From Mycosarcoma maydis (Eukaryota > Basidiomycota > Ustilaginomycetes > Ustilaginales), in assembly GCF_000328475.2 (NCBI RefSeq), contig NC_026479.1, forward strand, positions 1,612,001 to 1,676,000: DNA of 64,000 nt, written 5' to 3'. Both the position numbers and the translations under genes were made by a program. The notes under the pieces were generated by a model that saw nothing but the letters and a program-made list of their open reading frames with translations, had not been told where the DNA came from and made no database searches. Of the stretch, positions 43,412 to 53,573 are shown piece after piece (position 1 is the stretch's first letter; each line of letters opens with the position of its first letter).

Positions 43412-46381
43412 ATGACGTCCAACTCGTCATCCTCCATGAGAGGATTGACGCAGTACATTGCAGACTTACGAGCATGTCGAGTTCGTGAGCTCGAGGAGAG
43501 GCGCATCAATAAGGAGATGGCACACATTCGTCAAAAGTTCAAAGACGGTCAGTTGGATGGCTACCAAAAGAAAAAGTACCTCTCCAAGATCGTGTTCACC
43601 TACATCCTCGGCTACCAGGTCGACATCGGTCATATGGAAGCGGTCAACCTGATCGCGAGCAACAAGTACTCGGAAAAACAGATCGGCTATCTTGCCATCA
43701 CCCTACTCATGCACGAAAACTCGGACATCGTTCGTCTGGTCGTCAACTCGATTCGCAAGGACTTGGACGAGATCAACGAGGTTAGCAACTGTCTGGCGTT
43801 GCATGCGATCGCCAACATTGGTGGAAAGGAGATGGCAGAGGCTCTGTCAGGCGATGTTCATCGTTTGCTCATCTCGCCAACATCCCGAAGCTTTGTCAAG
43901 AAGAAGGCCGCCTTAACGCTGCTCCGCCTCTACCGCAAGCATCCCGAGGTGATCCCGGCAGAGGATTGGGCGTTGCGCATCATTGCCATTATGGATGACG
44001 ATGATCTGGGCGTGGCTCTCGCTGTGACGAGCTTGGTGATGGCCATGGCACAGGACCATCCCGAAGCATTCGCAAGCTCCTATCAAAAGGCCGTGCATCG
44101 TATGCACAGGATCGTGATTGAAAGCGATTTCACCTCAGAGTACGTCTACTACAAAGTTCCCATCCCATGGCTTCAGGTCAAGCTGCTTCGTCTACTCCAG
44201 TACTATCCCAGTCCGGACGATCCGACGCTCAGATCTACCATCGAGACGGTGCTCGATGCGATTATCATCAATTCGCAAGACAGCCCCAAGAACGTGCAGC
44301 ACAACAACGCGCAGAACGCCATCTTGTTTGAGGCCATCAACCTCGCCATCCAGCTCGACACTGAATCGGCAGTCGTGGCAAAGGCAGCCGTCCTGCTGGG
44401 CCGCTTCATTTTGTCGCGCGAGACCAACGTGCGTTACCTCGGTCTCGATACCATGGCGCATCTGGCAGCATGTGCCGAGAGCTTGGAGCCCATCAAGATG
44501 CATCAAAACACCATCATCCTTTCTCTGCGCGACAAGGACATCTCGGTACGTCGCAGAGGCGTCGACCTTCTGTACAGCATGTGCGACGTGACCAACGCCA
44601 AAGTCATTGTCTCGGAACTGCTCAAGTACATGCAGGTGGCCGACTACGCGCTCAGGGAGGAAATGGTGCTGAAAATTGCGATCCTCACGGAAAAATTCGC
44701 CACCGAGTACAGCTGGTATGTCGACACGATTCTACAGCTGATCAGTTCTGCGGGTGATCACGTCAGCGAAGAGGTGTGGTACCGTGTCATTCAGATTGTC
44801 GTCAACAACGAAGATGTGCAGGAGTACGCTGCGACTAAAGTGCTCGAGCATCTCAAATCGTCAACGTGCCACGAGAACATGATTAAAGTGGGCGGCTACA
44901 TCCTCGGTGAATTCGGCCATCTGATCGCGAACAATCCGGGAGCGAGCCCCATCGAGCAGTTTCATACGCTGCATTCGCGATCGCATCTGTGTTCGCAGGC
45001 GACACGTGCGTTGCTGCTCTCGACGTACGTCAAGTGGCTCAATCTGTTCCCTGAGATTCGCGAGCAGATCCTGTACGTGCTCAACAGGTATAGGCATGTG
45101 CTCGACGCTGAGCTGCAGCAGAGGGCGTGCGAATACGTGGCGCTGGCCGAGCTGCCGGACGATGATCTGTTGCAAGCCGTGTGCGACGAGATGCCTCCGT
45201 TTGCGGAACGATCGTCATTGCTGCTCAGTCGGCTGCACAAGAAACACACAGATACCGAAGATAAGCGGACGTGGATCATTGGTGGTAAGGACACCAACCG
45301 TGGTAGGGAGACGGCGAGGCTCGAGAGTCTCAAGAAGGGTAAAGCCAACGGAGGAGCTATGCCGACCGGTCATGCTGGTTCGGTGATTCCCGCAGGCCAT
45401 CGCAGCGAGGTGGTCACAGCTGATACGATGCGCAACGGCCCTAACGGCGTCAACGACGATGCAGACAACGTGCTGGCCGGATTGGAGGGGCTCGATATGA
45501 GCGCGCCGACGCCTGCACTCGAAGATACAGGAATGCTCTCCGAACAACCTTTGATTGGCGGTGATACGCCGACCAGCACATCTGCACCCACCACACCATC
45601 CACATCGCTCAACACGAAACCGTTGACCGCGGGCGCCGACAAATTCTTCCAGCGCCTCTGCTTTGCGCCCGAAGGCGTCCTGTACGAAGACAGTCAGATC
45701 CAAATCGGACTCAAGACCGAGTATCACGCACACCAAGGACGTCTGGTGCTCTACTTTGGCAATAAGATCTCGGTCAATTTCAACGCATTCACAGTCTCTG
45801 TTCGCTCACAAGAGCCGGCGAGCTTGAGCGTGACGGTGCCCAAGATCGTGACCAACATGCTTGGCGCCATGACTCAGACGCAGACACTGGTGGTGTTGGA
45901 GTGCAAGGATCTGTTCACACAGCCGCCGATGCTCGAAGTGTCGTACCTTGCTGGATCGCTGCAGGAGATTCGGCTGCGTTTGCCGGTGCTGATGACCAAG
46001 TTTGTCGAGCCGGTGCAACTGGGTGCCAACGACTTTTTCGAACGCTGGAGGCAGATCGGCGGTGCGCCGCGGGAGGCACAGAAGATCTTCTCGTTCAAGC
46101 TGTCGGCTGCGGGCCAAGTGGACGTGGCGAGGCAGAGGAGGATCTTGGAGGGCGCTCGCATGCAGGTGTTGGAGGGTGTGGATGCAAACGCGACCAATTC
46201 AGTGGCTGCTGGTGTGCTGCACATGGCGGATGCGGGCAAAGTCGGGTGTCTGTTGAGGTTGGAGCCGAACAAGGATGCCAAGTTGGCGAGGTTGACCGTG
46301 AGGACCACCAACGATTTGGCGAGCGCCGAGATGTTAAGGATCCTGCTGGCTGTCTTGGCGATTGATCATGGCAAGTTGTAG
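43412..46381 (+). CDS. APL3: AP-2 adaptor complex alpha subunit
   Basis: This large clathrin adaptor subunit acts in endocytosis at the plasma membrane. The ATG at 43412 gives 989 residues, the family's normal size. The N-terminal trunk (about 10-620) opens with MRGLTQYIADLRACRVRELE and continues with INKEMAHIRQKFK and KKKYLSKIVFTYILGYQVDIGHMEAVNL, the conserved PIP2-binding lysine cluster and first helices of alpha-adaptin. A hinge of about 130 residues is Gly/Thr/Pro-rich. The ear begins near 750 (FAPEGVLYEDSQIQIG, LVLYFGNKISVNFNAF) and ends in the platform subdomain (FFERWRQIGGAPREAQ). It is intronless. The next gene, on the same strand, starts 636 bp downstream. Confidence 0.97.
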   Translation: MTSNSSSSMRGLTQYIADLRACRVRELEERRINKEMAHIRQKFKDGQLDGYQKKKYLSKIVFTYILGYQVDIGHMEAVNLIASNKYSEKQIGYLAITLLMHENSDIVRLVVNSIRKDLDEINEVSNCLALHAIANIGGKEMAEALSGDVHRLLISPTSRSFVKKKAALTLLRLYRKHPEVIPAEDWALRIIAIMDDDDLGVALAVTSLVMAMAQDHPEAFASSYQKAVHRMHRIVIESDFTSEYVYYKVPIPWLQVKLLRLLQYYPSPDDPTLRSTIETVLDAIIINSQDSPKNVQHNNAQNAILFEAINLAIQLDTESAVVAKAAVLLGRFILSRETNVRYLGLDTMAHLAACAESLEPIKMHQNTIILSLRDKDISVRRRGVDLLYSMCDVTNAKVIVSELLKYMQVADYALREEMVLKIAILTEKFATEYSWYVDTILQLISSAGDHVSEEVWYRVIQIVVNNEDVQEYAATKVLEHLKSSTCHENMIKVGGYILGEFGHLIANNPGASPIEQFHTLHSRSHLCSQATRALLLSTYVKWLNLFPEIREQILYVLNRYRHVLDAELQQRACEYVALAELPDDDLLQAVCDEMPPFAERSSLLLSRLHKKHTDTEDKRTWIIGGKDTNRGRETARLESLKKGKANGGAMPTGHAGSVIPAGHRSEVVTADTMRNGPNGVNDDADNVLAGLEGLDMSAPTPALEDTGMLSEQPLIGGDTPTSTSAPTTPSTSLNTKPLTAGADKFFQRLCFAPEGVLYEDSQIQIGLKTEYHAHQGRLVLYFGNKISVNFNAFTVSVRSQEPASLSVTVPKIVTNMLGAMTQTQTLVVLECKDLFTQPPMLEVSYLAGSLQEIRLRLPVLMTKFVEPVQLGANDFFERWRQIGGAPREAQKIFSFKLSAAGQVDVARQRRILEGARMQVLEGVDANATNSVAAGVLHMADAGKVGCLLRLEPNKDAKLARLTVRTTNDLASAEMLRILLAVLAIDHGKL

Positions 46382-47017
46382 AAAGTGTCCACACAAGCTG
46401 CGGTTGCGGTTGCGGAGCAATCGTGAACGATACTTTGTGCCACAATTTGCTCAGTGCTGTGTCGGCGAGCACACGATTTACGGTGTAGCAGCTGCGGGAC
46501 GTGGTTATGTTCGAGTGTGGCGTAGCGCACGCATTATGTCGCGTCGACAGAGGTACGAAGAGGCGTGTATGTGCATGGTATGGCGGTGAGGTCGCTGCGA
46601 CGCTCCAGGGCGGTGGCTGTGGAGCGGACGGCTGAATTCACGAATCACGAATGACGTTTGGCAAGACTCATGACTCGTGTTTCCAACTGGAGCTCGCGTG
46701 ACTCGCGATTCATAATTAACATGTAATATTGACGTGAGCGTGGGCACGCGACATGTTGACGCATGCACCACCGTTGGAATATTCGAGTTTGGGATGAGAC
46801 GTACTTGCGTCTTGGCCACCACGGAGCGGCCCGAATTCGTCAGCGAGTGAGTCGTTCAAGCGTAAGTGCGACGTACATGGCTGATACGACCAACGAAGCT
46901 GTTTGGGTATGCTGACGAATGCTCGCTTCGCTTCGACTCGCTGGTACAATTGTAGCCGCGTAGCCGCGTAGTCGAGTAGCTGAGTAGCTGAGCAGTTGGG
47001 TAGTTGAAAAGCACAAC
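46382..47017. promoter_or_regulatory. GIS2 upstream region
   Basis: 636 bp. It holds heptamers near 46637-46650 and a degenerate short repeat of GTAGC/GAGTAGCTGA units at about 46953-47006, directly before the GIS2 ATG and so probably in its leader. Confidence 0.5.
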
Positions 47018-47857
47018 ATGTTGCGTCGACGAGGATGCTACGTGTAAGTTGGGCGATCTGGATTGGCTAAGTGAATTTGTACTGATCTTGTTGCGCCATG
47101 TGGTTCGGTTTGCTTGGTGGATGCAGGTGTGGTCAAGGTAAGTTGGGAAGCGACGAGCTGAGCCAAGCTGTGAGTTGGTTCGCAAGACTGACGTCCAGCC
47201 GGTCTACATGCAGTGGGACATGTGGCTGAGAATTGCAGCTTTAAAGATCGACGATGCTTCAACTGTCTGGAGGCGGGACATGAATCGTCTGGCTGTCTCG
47301 CTCCGCGCAGTAGCGAGACCAAGCAGTGCTACAACTGCGGCGGACGCGGACACACGAAAACCGACTGCCCATCTGTCAATATCCAGCAATGTTACGCTTG
47401 TGGTGGTAAAGGCCACATCAAAGCCAACTGTGCCACTGTCGATAAGCAGAAAAAGTGCTTCGGTTGCGGGGGAAGAGGCCATATCAAGGCTGAATGCGCT
47501 ACCGCCAACAAGCCGCTGAAATGTCGAAGGTGCGGCGAGGCCAACCAGTAAGTCGATACACGCCGAGTCACCGTCCTACAATCGCGATCGCAAACACGCT
47601 TTGCTCACCTTGCACGTTGCATCTTGATACACAGCTTGGCCAAACACTGCACCGCGACCATGCCCGCTCTCAAGCCGAAACCCTGCTACACTTGCAACCA
47701 GTCCGGCCACGTAGGTGTCTCTCCCTCTTTCGTCTCCTCCGCAACTTGCTGACGCCTTGCAGCATCTCGCGCACTACAGATCGCAAAGCACTGTCCACAC
47801 GCCAGCAGGATCCCTACGGATCCCATCCCAAACGCCTCCGCCACGCTCACTGCCTAA
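47018..47857 (+). CDS. GIS2: GIS2/CNBP-type protein with seven CCHC zinc knuckles (five exons)
   Basis: This cytosolic nucleic-acid-binding protein acts in translation control. The exon model is 47018-47043, 47127-47137, 47214-47547, 47635-47710 and 47780-47857, giving 174 residues. Introns are 83, 76, 87 and 69 nt with donors GTAAGT (three times) and GTAGGT and acceptors ending in CAG. Exon 2 is only 11 nt (GTGTGGTCAAG). Joining exons 1-3 makes the first knuckle CYVCGQVGHVAENC; exon 3 encodes four more complete knuckles (CFNC, CYNC, CYAC, CFGC) and starts a sixth; exon 4 completes CRRCGEANHLAKHC; exon 5 completes CYTCNQSGHIAKHC, which fixes the fourth acceptor at 47779 rather than the earlier TTGCAG. 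Seven knuckles equal yeast Gis2 and human CNBP. The short tail after the last knuckle is not conserved. Confidence 0.9.
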
Positions 47858-48293
47858 CCATCCACCCAACGCGCAGAACCACCGCGTCCAACTCTCTCTC
47901 CCCACCCCCCGCTTTCTGCAACGCACAAGCCTACATCAGCATCCGTCAAACATCACACCCATCCCACATCGCACTACCCCTCTCACATGCTCCACTGACA
48001 AGCCTGACTTCTCTTTCACTCAACCACATCTTACATGTGCATGCCTCTTGCCAAAACTCACTCCTATTCTCGTCTCCCATCGTGCGTGGTTCGTAAGTGG
48101 ACAAGTCTAGATTGAAAAATGCGACAGCCAAGCACTGCGGTTGCGGTGGCGGTTGAGGTTGAGGTTGGTCTGGATCTAAGGCTACAGTGTTGGACGAGAC
48201 GGTGGGTGTGTGCAAGCAAGTGTATATGTAATGAGCGCGGCGCAGGCAGCCAGAGTAGAGAGGCACGGGTATACGGTTCAAGACGCCACCGGA
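47858..48293. other. Convergent 3' spacer
   Basis: 436 bases between GIS2 and the reverse-strand 48294 gene. It is C/A-rich in the first half (GIS2 3' UTR). No gene was found. Confidence 0.55.
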
Positions 48294-49592
48294 TCAGTAG
48301 ACGGAAGCGAGGTTTGAAGGCGGCACAAAAGAGTTCCACTGGGCGGCGCTGGACTGCTTGATGCGCGCCACCAGGCTGGTAGCGCGCAGACGTTGCGGAG
48401 ACGGAGGCTGCACGACGAGCGTCGGCGGACTGCTCGAGCACTCGCTACCGCCAGCTGCAACCGACACGGGCGACGAAGCACGCGTCCCGATCGATCCGAA
48501 CGCCGACCCTGTCGTGGCTACCGAGGCGTGCGTGAGTGCTGGCGAAGCCAGCTCACTAGCCGCAAACCCCATCGTGCACGATCGAGGAGACGACAACGGC
48601 GTGCTCACAGCAAACGCGTCAGATGCCGATGAGTCAAACGGAAATCCTCCACTGATCGCAGCACGATCGCGACTGGCCGATGCTGCAAAGTACGAGTGCA
48701 TCCGAGTCACAGGTGCACTGTAACTCAAGTGGCTGTTGCAAGCAGCAGATGCGAGATGCGAATCGCCGAGGTAGCTGACCTGGCCAGCACCAGCAGCACC
48801 GCCGGCATAGTCGCCGTGCTGCGCCAGCGGCTGCTGCGTCAGAGCCGCAACGAGTGCTTCACGCTCCCGTCGCCTAGCGAGCCGCTTGCGCTTTTCCTGT
48901 GACATGCGAGCACGACCCTTCTTCTTGGTACCATCGCACTCGGTGCCCGAAAAGCACGACTCGGCGGGCGACGTGGGCGATGAAAGCGCCGGCGAGAGCG
49001 GAGCGCTAAGGCAGCCACCAAGTCGCAGCGAGTTAGCTCCAGCTCCAGCTGCACACTGAGACGGAGCCGTCGAAATGCGAAGACCACGGTTCAAGCTAGG
49101 CTCTTCGAGCACGTCGAGAGCCGCCTTGACTGCCGTCTGTGCGGCATGCATCTCGAGCGAGTAGCCGTCGTCAAACCAAGCCGAGTCCAGCGACCTGGAC
49201 CGATGAATACCAGGCATCGAGCGAGCAGCGCTAGTGCTTCGTAGGTGCGTGGTCGAGCGAGCCTCGGCCATCGAGTCGATGTGATGCCAGCCCGGCGCCG
49301 CCGCTGACGACCAGGGTGAGTGAGCACTGTGCATCGAGACGGGCGAGCCGATGAGATCCTGCTCGTCGAGCGACGTCAGAGGCACATCGAGGAGCAGCGA
49401 AAGAACGTTGAGCTCCACTTCGGCATCCGTGGTCGGCACCGATTTGGTGATCATCCGACGCGCCCAGATCGACGACGACGCCGCCGAGCCAGGAGCAGGA
49501 AGCGGTGCAAACGACATGCTTGCGCTCCTTCTGTACGCTAACAAACTGGAGCGCGCCAAAGCTTGATCTGGACCCGTCGCAACAGTTGACAT
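48294..49592 (-). CDS. Ser/Ala-rich protein, unrecognised
   Basis: The ATG at 49592 (MSTVATGPDQALARS) gives 432 residues; the frame is open upstream only from a TTG. The chain is low complexity: Ser, Ala and Pro dominate, with several Ser-Pro sites (SPWSS, SPALSSPTSP, SSPRS, PPSPQR) that suggest phosphorylation. Around residue 228-255 a basic, helical stretch (KKKGRARMSQEKRKRLARRR, then EREALVAALTQ) could be a nuclear or nucleic-acid-binding segment, but it lacks a leucine zipper. No membrane segment. A purine-rich stretch on the plus strand (about 49640-49930) is its CT-rich leader. No function is assigned. Confidence 0.75.
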   Translation of the reverse strand: MSTVATGPDQALARSSLLAYRRSASMSFAPLPAPGSAASSSIWARRMITKSVPTTDAEVELNVLSLLLDVPLTSLDEQDLIGSPVSMHSAHSPWSSAAAPGWHHIDSMAEARSTTHLRSTSAARSMPGIHRSRSLDSAWFDDGYSLEMHAAQTAVKAALDVLEEPSLNRGLRISTAPSQCAAGAGANSLRLGGCLSAPLSPALSSPTSPAESCFSGTECDGTKKKGRARMSQEKRKRLARRREREALVAALTQQPLAQHGDYAGGAAGAGQVSYLGDSHLASAACNSHLSYSAPVTRMHSYFAASASRDRAAISGGFPFDSSASDAFAVSTPLSSPRSCTMGFAASELASPALTHASVATTGSAFGSIGTRASSPVSVAAGGSECSSSPPTLVVQPPSPQRLRATSLVARIKQSSAAQWNSFVPPSNLASVY

Positions 49593-52500
49593 CAGAGTGT
49601 GCTGAGATGGACGTGTGTTTGCGTGTGCTAAATTGTTGGAGGAGAATGAACCAAAGATTGCATAAACCGAGCAAATGCTGATGAATAGGATGGGAGGGAT
49701 GACAAGACGTTGTGAGCCGAAAAGGATTCCAAAAGAACGTGGTTGTATCGACAATGTTGTGAGTTTGAGTGAGTTGGGACCGAGTCAGAGAAAGGTGCGA
49801 ATAAAAAGAGTGTGTGGACCGTTACAACGAGCGGGGGAGGCTAAGAGAAGCAAAGGGGAGCGGAGAGGGGAGGAGAGAGGATGAGAGCAATGCACAGATA
49901 CGAGGAGGTGACGAGGAGGGGGAAGACGAGGTCAGCGAGGACAATGTTTAGCAGAGGCGAGGATAGATATATGTATTCCGTCCACGAACAGCGACGATCA
50001 GACTAATGGCACTAAGCGAAGGCAGCTGATCGACATGCTCTTGTTCCAAAGCAAAGAGAGAGGCGAGACGAGTATCGTGGAAGGCAAGCCAGGCTGTCGC
50101 ATGGGTGAGAGCGAGTGCATGAACAGACCAAACTCCGAGGCCGAACATGGCAGGCGTCATTGGGTAGGCTATGCAAGCAGCAGCACAGCGCAGCACAGCG
50201 CAGCACAGCGCAGCCCGATGGTACAAGACCTGCACCGAGAGCGAGACGGCGGCACTGTCTGACTTGGCGACTGATACTGCACTGGGCATAGCAGTGCGAC
50301 AGAAAACAACAGCAGTAGCAGCGCGAGAGACTCGTGACTCATGCACGCTTGAGCTGTCACAGACGCGCAAGACACCGACTCGCAGCGAGTGATGCGCAGA
50401 AAGCTAATCAGGAATGGCTGGCAGGCTGGCTAACACTCCAGCGAAATTGAGACCAGAACAGACCAGGCGGGGCGGGGCGGGGCGGGGCAGAATCAAGTAA
50501 AGCAACGCCATGGGAAGGGAAGGAAAGCAAGGCAGGCAGGAAGGCAGGAAGGCAGGAAGGCAGGAAGGCAGGAAGGCAGGAAGGCAGGAAGGCAGGAAGG
50601 CAGGAAGGAGGGCAAGGGGCAAGAGACTCGCTGGTCCATGCATGCCAGACGTCTCGGACACTCGGACGTGGAGTGCATCGATGGTTGTGTTGTGGCATTG
50701 AAGAGCAGCAGCGAGAGGCGAGTCTCGTGGGAGGCGTCTTGCAGCTTTGTCGACTCGTGACTGGTTTGACGTTGCGCGTTGCTGCTTCCATCATTGTTGT
50801 CTCAGTTGGTCATGTTGTGTTGCTTGCAATGCAATCGCAATCGCACGTAGGCTCGACATGGACACGACGCTCCGGCTGGCTGTGACGTGGGTTGACCTGT
50901 TCCCTCGTTGTCAGTATCGCGCGCCTTTGCCCATCCAGCCGTATTTCACATCTATCACATGCGATTGCCTGCGCGCTAAAGGAGATAGTGAGAGATATCG
51001 TGTGTAATTGTAGCTTCGGTTTGAGAAAGCACGTCGAGATACGCTGCAGCGTGAGTAACGAGTGCGCCGCTCCGTAGTTGTGATTCGTGATTGTTGGTGA
51101 CAATCTTGAATCTGTAGGTGAGTCGGCGTCACATCCGATCCATCATGAATCGTGAATTCACGCTGACGGTTCACGACTTGCTTCGCACCAGAGTTGCCAC
51201 TGGAAACGTTGAGCCGCTCTGTGTGCAAACCTGCATTTCTCGACTCTTTGCTTCGACGCACAAACTTGCTCGAGGCTGCGCGTGGCTGCACGGATCTCGG
51301 AGAAGCAGCCTCTTTGTCCGAAAACAAGAACAAAAACACTCCACTCCCCTCTGTGTTTCCGCCCAAGATTCTCGACAGCCACCGACAGCCACCAACGGCA
51401 TAACCGAGAGAATCACGAATGCGTGATGTGATACGTGTTGGTCTCAAAGTGACAAGGTCAACGACGCATCCCGACTTTCTCTTCTGGTGTCGATCAACAA
51501 CCACAAATTGTAAATCCTTGCAGTCTCGTGCTTCATTTCCTCTTGACCGGTCACGAGGCTGACACAGCTCACCACTGACGCGTTCTTTCCGTCTTCTGTG
51601 AAGACGAGATTGGCTGATCAAATTGCTGTCGGCGATGTACAATCACGAGTCGTGAATGTCTCTGTAGTCGTCCCAGCTCCTTCGGCATTTTCACTGCATC
51701 TCGGAGCCTCAAAGTGACACTTTCCAAAGTCCGCCTCGCGTCAGTGCTCCGTTCTAGCCTTGCCTCTCTAGTTTAGTCTAGCTTCGCACTCACCTAGCAC
51801 GCTGCAGCTAGCCTGCCAGTCTCGCATTCACGATTAAAACACATTCACGTTCCATAACAACGCCGATCCCAGTCATGTTGTTGCTGCTGGTATCTGGCTG
51901 TTCCTCGGCCTGACTGCTTTATCAAATCATCTTCTTTACTGCGGATGCCATTTAGGCATCCAGACGTACCATCTGAACGCCGAGTTGTCTCGGAGACCAG
52001 GCTGCACTTCGGTGCTCTTGGTTGAGTGTGGGCTAGAGTGCACCATGTCGAATTCTCTTGGCAACACCATCCGACTCGAACTCTTTATTGCGGATTGTAA
52101 ATCACAAATCGCGAATGGTGCTTAACATTCCTCAAAAGGCTCGAAAAATGGTGTACCGAAAAAGCACACGTCCGTCGTATCGGGCGCTGATCGGGAGTGG
52201 CATCCTTCGGCTACCAACTAAATTAAGCGCAATCGTGAATGCCGTGCAAACAGTCGTGCCGCCGTAAGGAGGTTGCGATGCATAACAAACAAGAACAGCA
52301 GCATCGTCAGTGGCCCAAGCCACCAGACGGTGCTCGTCTAGGCACTCGAAGCTCGATTCATTCCAGTTCGCCTTCTCTCGCTAACGGCGGGTTTCAATTG
52401 TTGCGAGCACAGCCGCTTCTTGGTGTCAGGAGGCCGCATGGCGGCGTTCGATCGTGTGCGGCTTTAAGCCTTGCTGACGTTCCAGTCGGCTCAAGACGGC

Positions 52501-52767
52501 AGCGCAAAAGACGATCAGCGAGCCTTGACCGAGTCACGAGTCGATCCCACCTCGACACTCACGACTCGTGCTCGTGTGTGGTCAAGAAAACTCGGGACTT
52601 GTAAGATCACGGCACGAAAGTGGCGTGGACTGAAGTGGATTACATAATCACTACCAATTTACGATTAGCTACGGGCACTGCTCCACATGTTCATCACGAC
52701 AGAAGAAGAGACTTTGGCAGCTTTCCAACACCACCATACAGGGGCTTGTCGCACAATTGCTACCACG
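49593..52767. other. 3.2-kb repeat-rich spacer
   Basis: No gene was supported between the 48294 gene and the thioredoxin gene. Contents include the leader of the former gene, three CAGCACAGCG decamers (50181-50210), GGCGG units (50467-50488), the AAGGCAGG array (50541-50604) and scattered heptamers (51080-51092, 51143-51160, 51640-51655). Frames of up to 243 codons cross heptamer repeats and show no domain. Confidence 0.55.
50541..50604. repeat. (AAGGCAGG)8 minisatellite
   Basis: Eight perfect tandem octamers, flanked by further GGCAGG and AAGGAGGG variants. The strand is purine-rich with regular G pairs. Confidence 0.97.
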
Positions 52768-53327
52768 ATGCTCCTTCAAACACTCCGAACGACCACCAAG
52801 GCGGCGCCTCTGTGCGGCTCCCCTATTGCGGCGTCGGCGGCTGTACGCACATTCGCTTCGACCAGCCGCGCGTACAAGGTGTACGAGAACGTCTCGGCGG
52901 CCGACTTTCAATCTCGCGTCCTCTCGCCTTCCGGCGCAGACGCTGAAACACCCGTGCTCGTAGACTTCTTCGCAACGTGGTGCCAGCCGTGCAAGCTCCT
53001 CTCACCCGCGCTCAAAAAAGTCGCCTCGAATCCCGACGTGGTCGGAGGCAAACACATCGACCTCGTAACAATTGATGTGGATCAGCATCAGGACATTGCT
53101 CAGCAGTTCAAAGTGTCCGCGATGCCCACCGTGATCGCTATGAAGGGCGGAAAGGTAAGCACCCAGAGCCTGAACAACCTCGACCAGCGCCAAAGCCGTT
53201 CAACTAACAATATCTCGATTACTGGATTGCGCATCCGTCGTCGCTTCAATCCCGACAGGTCCTCGATGGTTTCGTAGGCATGCTTCCCGAGAACAAGGTG
53301 ATCGAGTTTGTCCAGAACCTCAAGTAG
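52768..53327 (+). CDS. Mitochondrial thioredoxin (one intron)
   Basis: A protein disulfide reductase. Exon 1 is 52768-53154 and exon 2 is 53259-53327, giving 151 residues. The intron 53155-53258 (104 nt) has a GTAAGC donor, a CTAAC branch near 53202 and a GACAG acceptor; splicing joins MPTVIAMKGGK to VLDGFVGMLPENKV as expected for a thioredoxin end. Residues 1-37 are Thr/Ala/Arg-rich without acids, ending in FASTSRAYK, a typical mitochondrial presequence. The active site is W71-C72-Q73-P74-C75, with Gln where most thioredoxins have Gly. The cis-proline region AMPT is intact. It is convergent with RRN3 (246 bp apart). Confidence 0.93.
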
Positions 53328-53573
53328 CACTCCAACAGGTCTCAATGATACAAATCACTCGTCTGTTCAGGACTCGACAAAGTAGGATGTCAGCCAGACA
53401 GAGTCCGAAAAAAAGTGTCTACAGAGAGGACGAGAGACAGCAAGTACTTGCAGATGCGATGAGACTAAACGACATTGAACAGGAATACAACCCGCAAGGG
53501 GTATGATACGAAAAGAAGCGACAGCGAGCGATCAGAGGTGAGTGTTGCGCGGAAAGTTATGAGCACTCCAACG

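Noticed and set aside
47494..48096. 200-codon plus-strand frame after GIS2
   Set aside because: It is out of phase with the zinc-knuckle exons it overlaps and starts at a non-ATG codon.
50911..51642. 243-codon minus-strand frame
   Set aside because: It crosses heptamer units (FTIHD) and lacks any recognisable domain.
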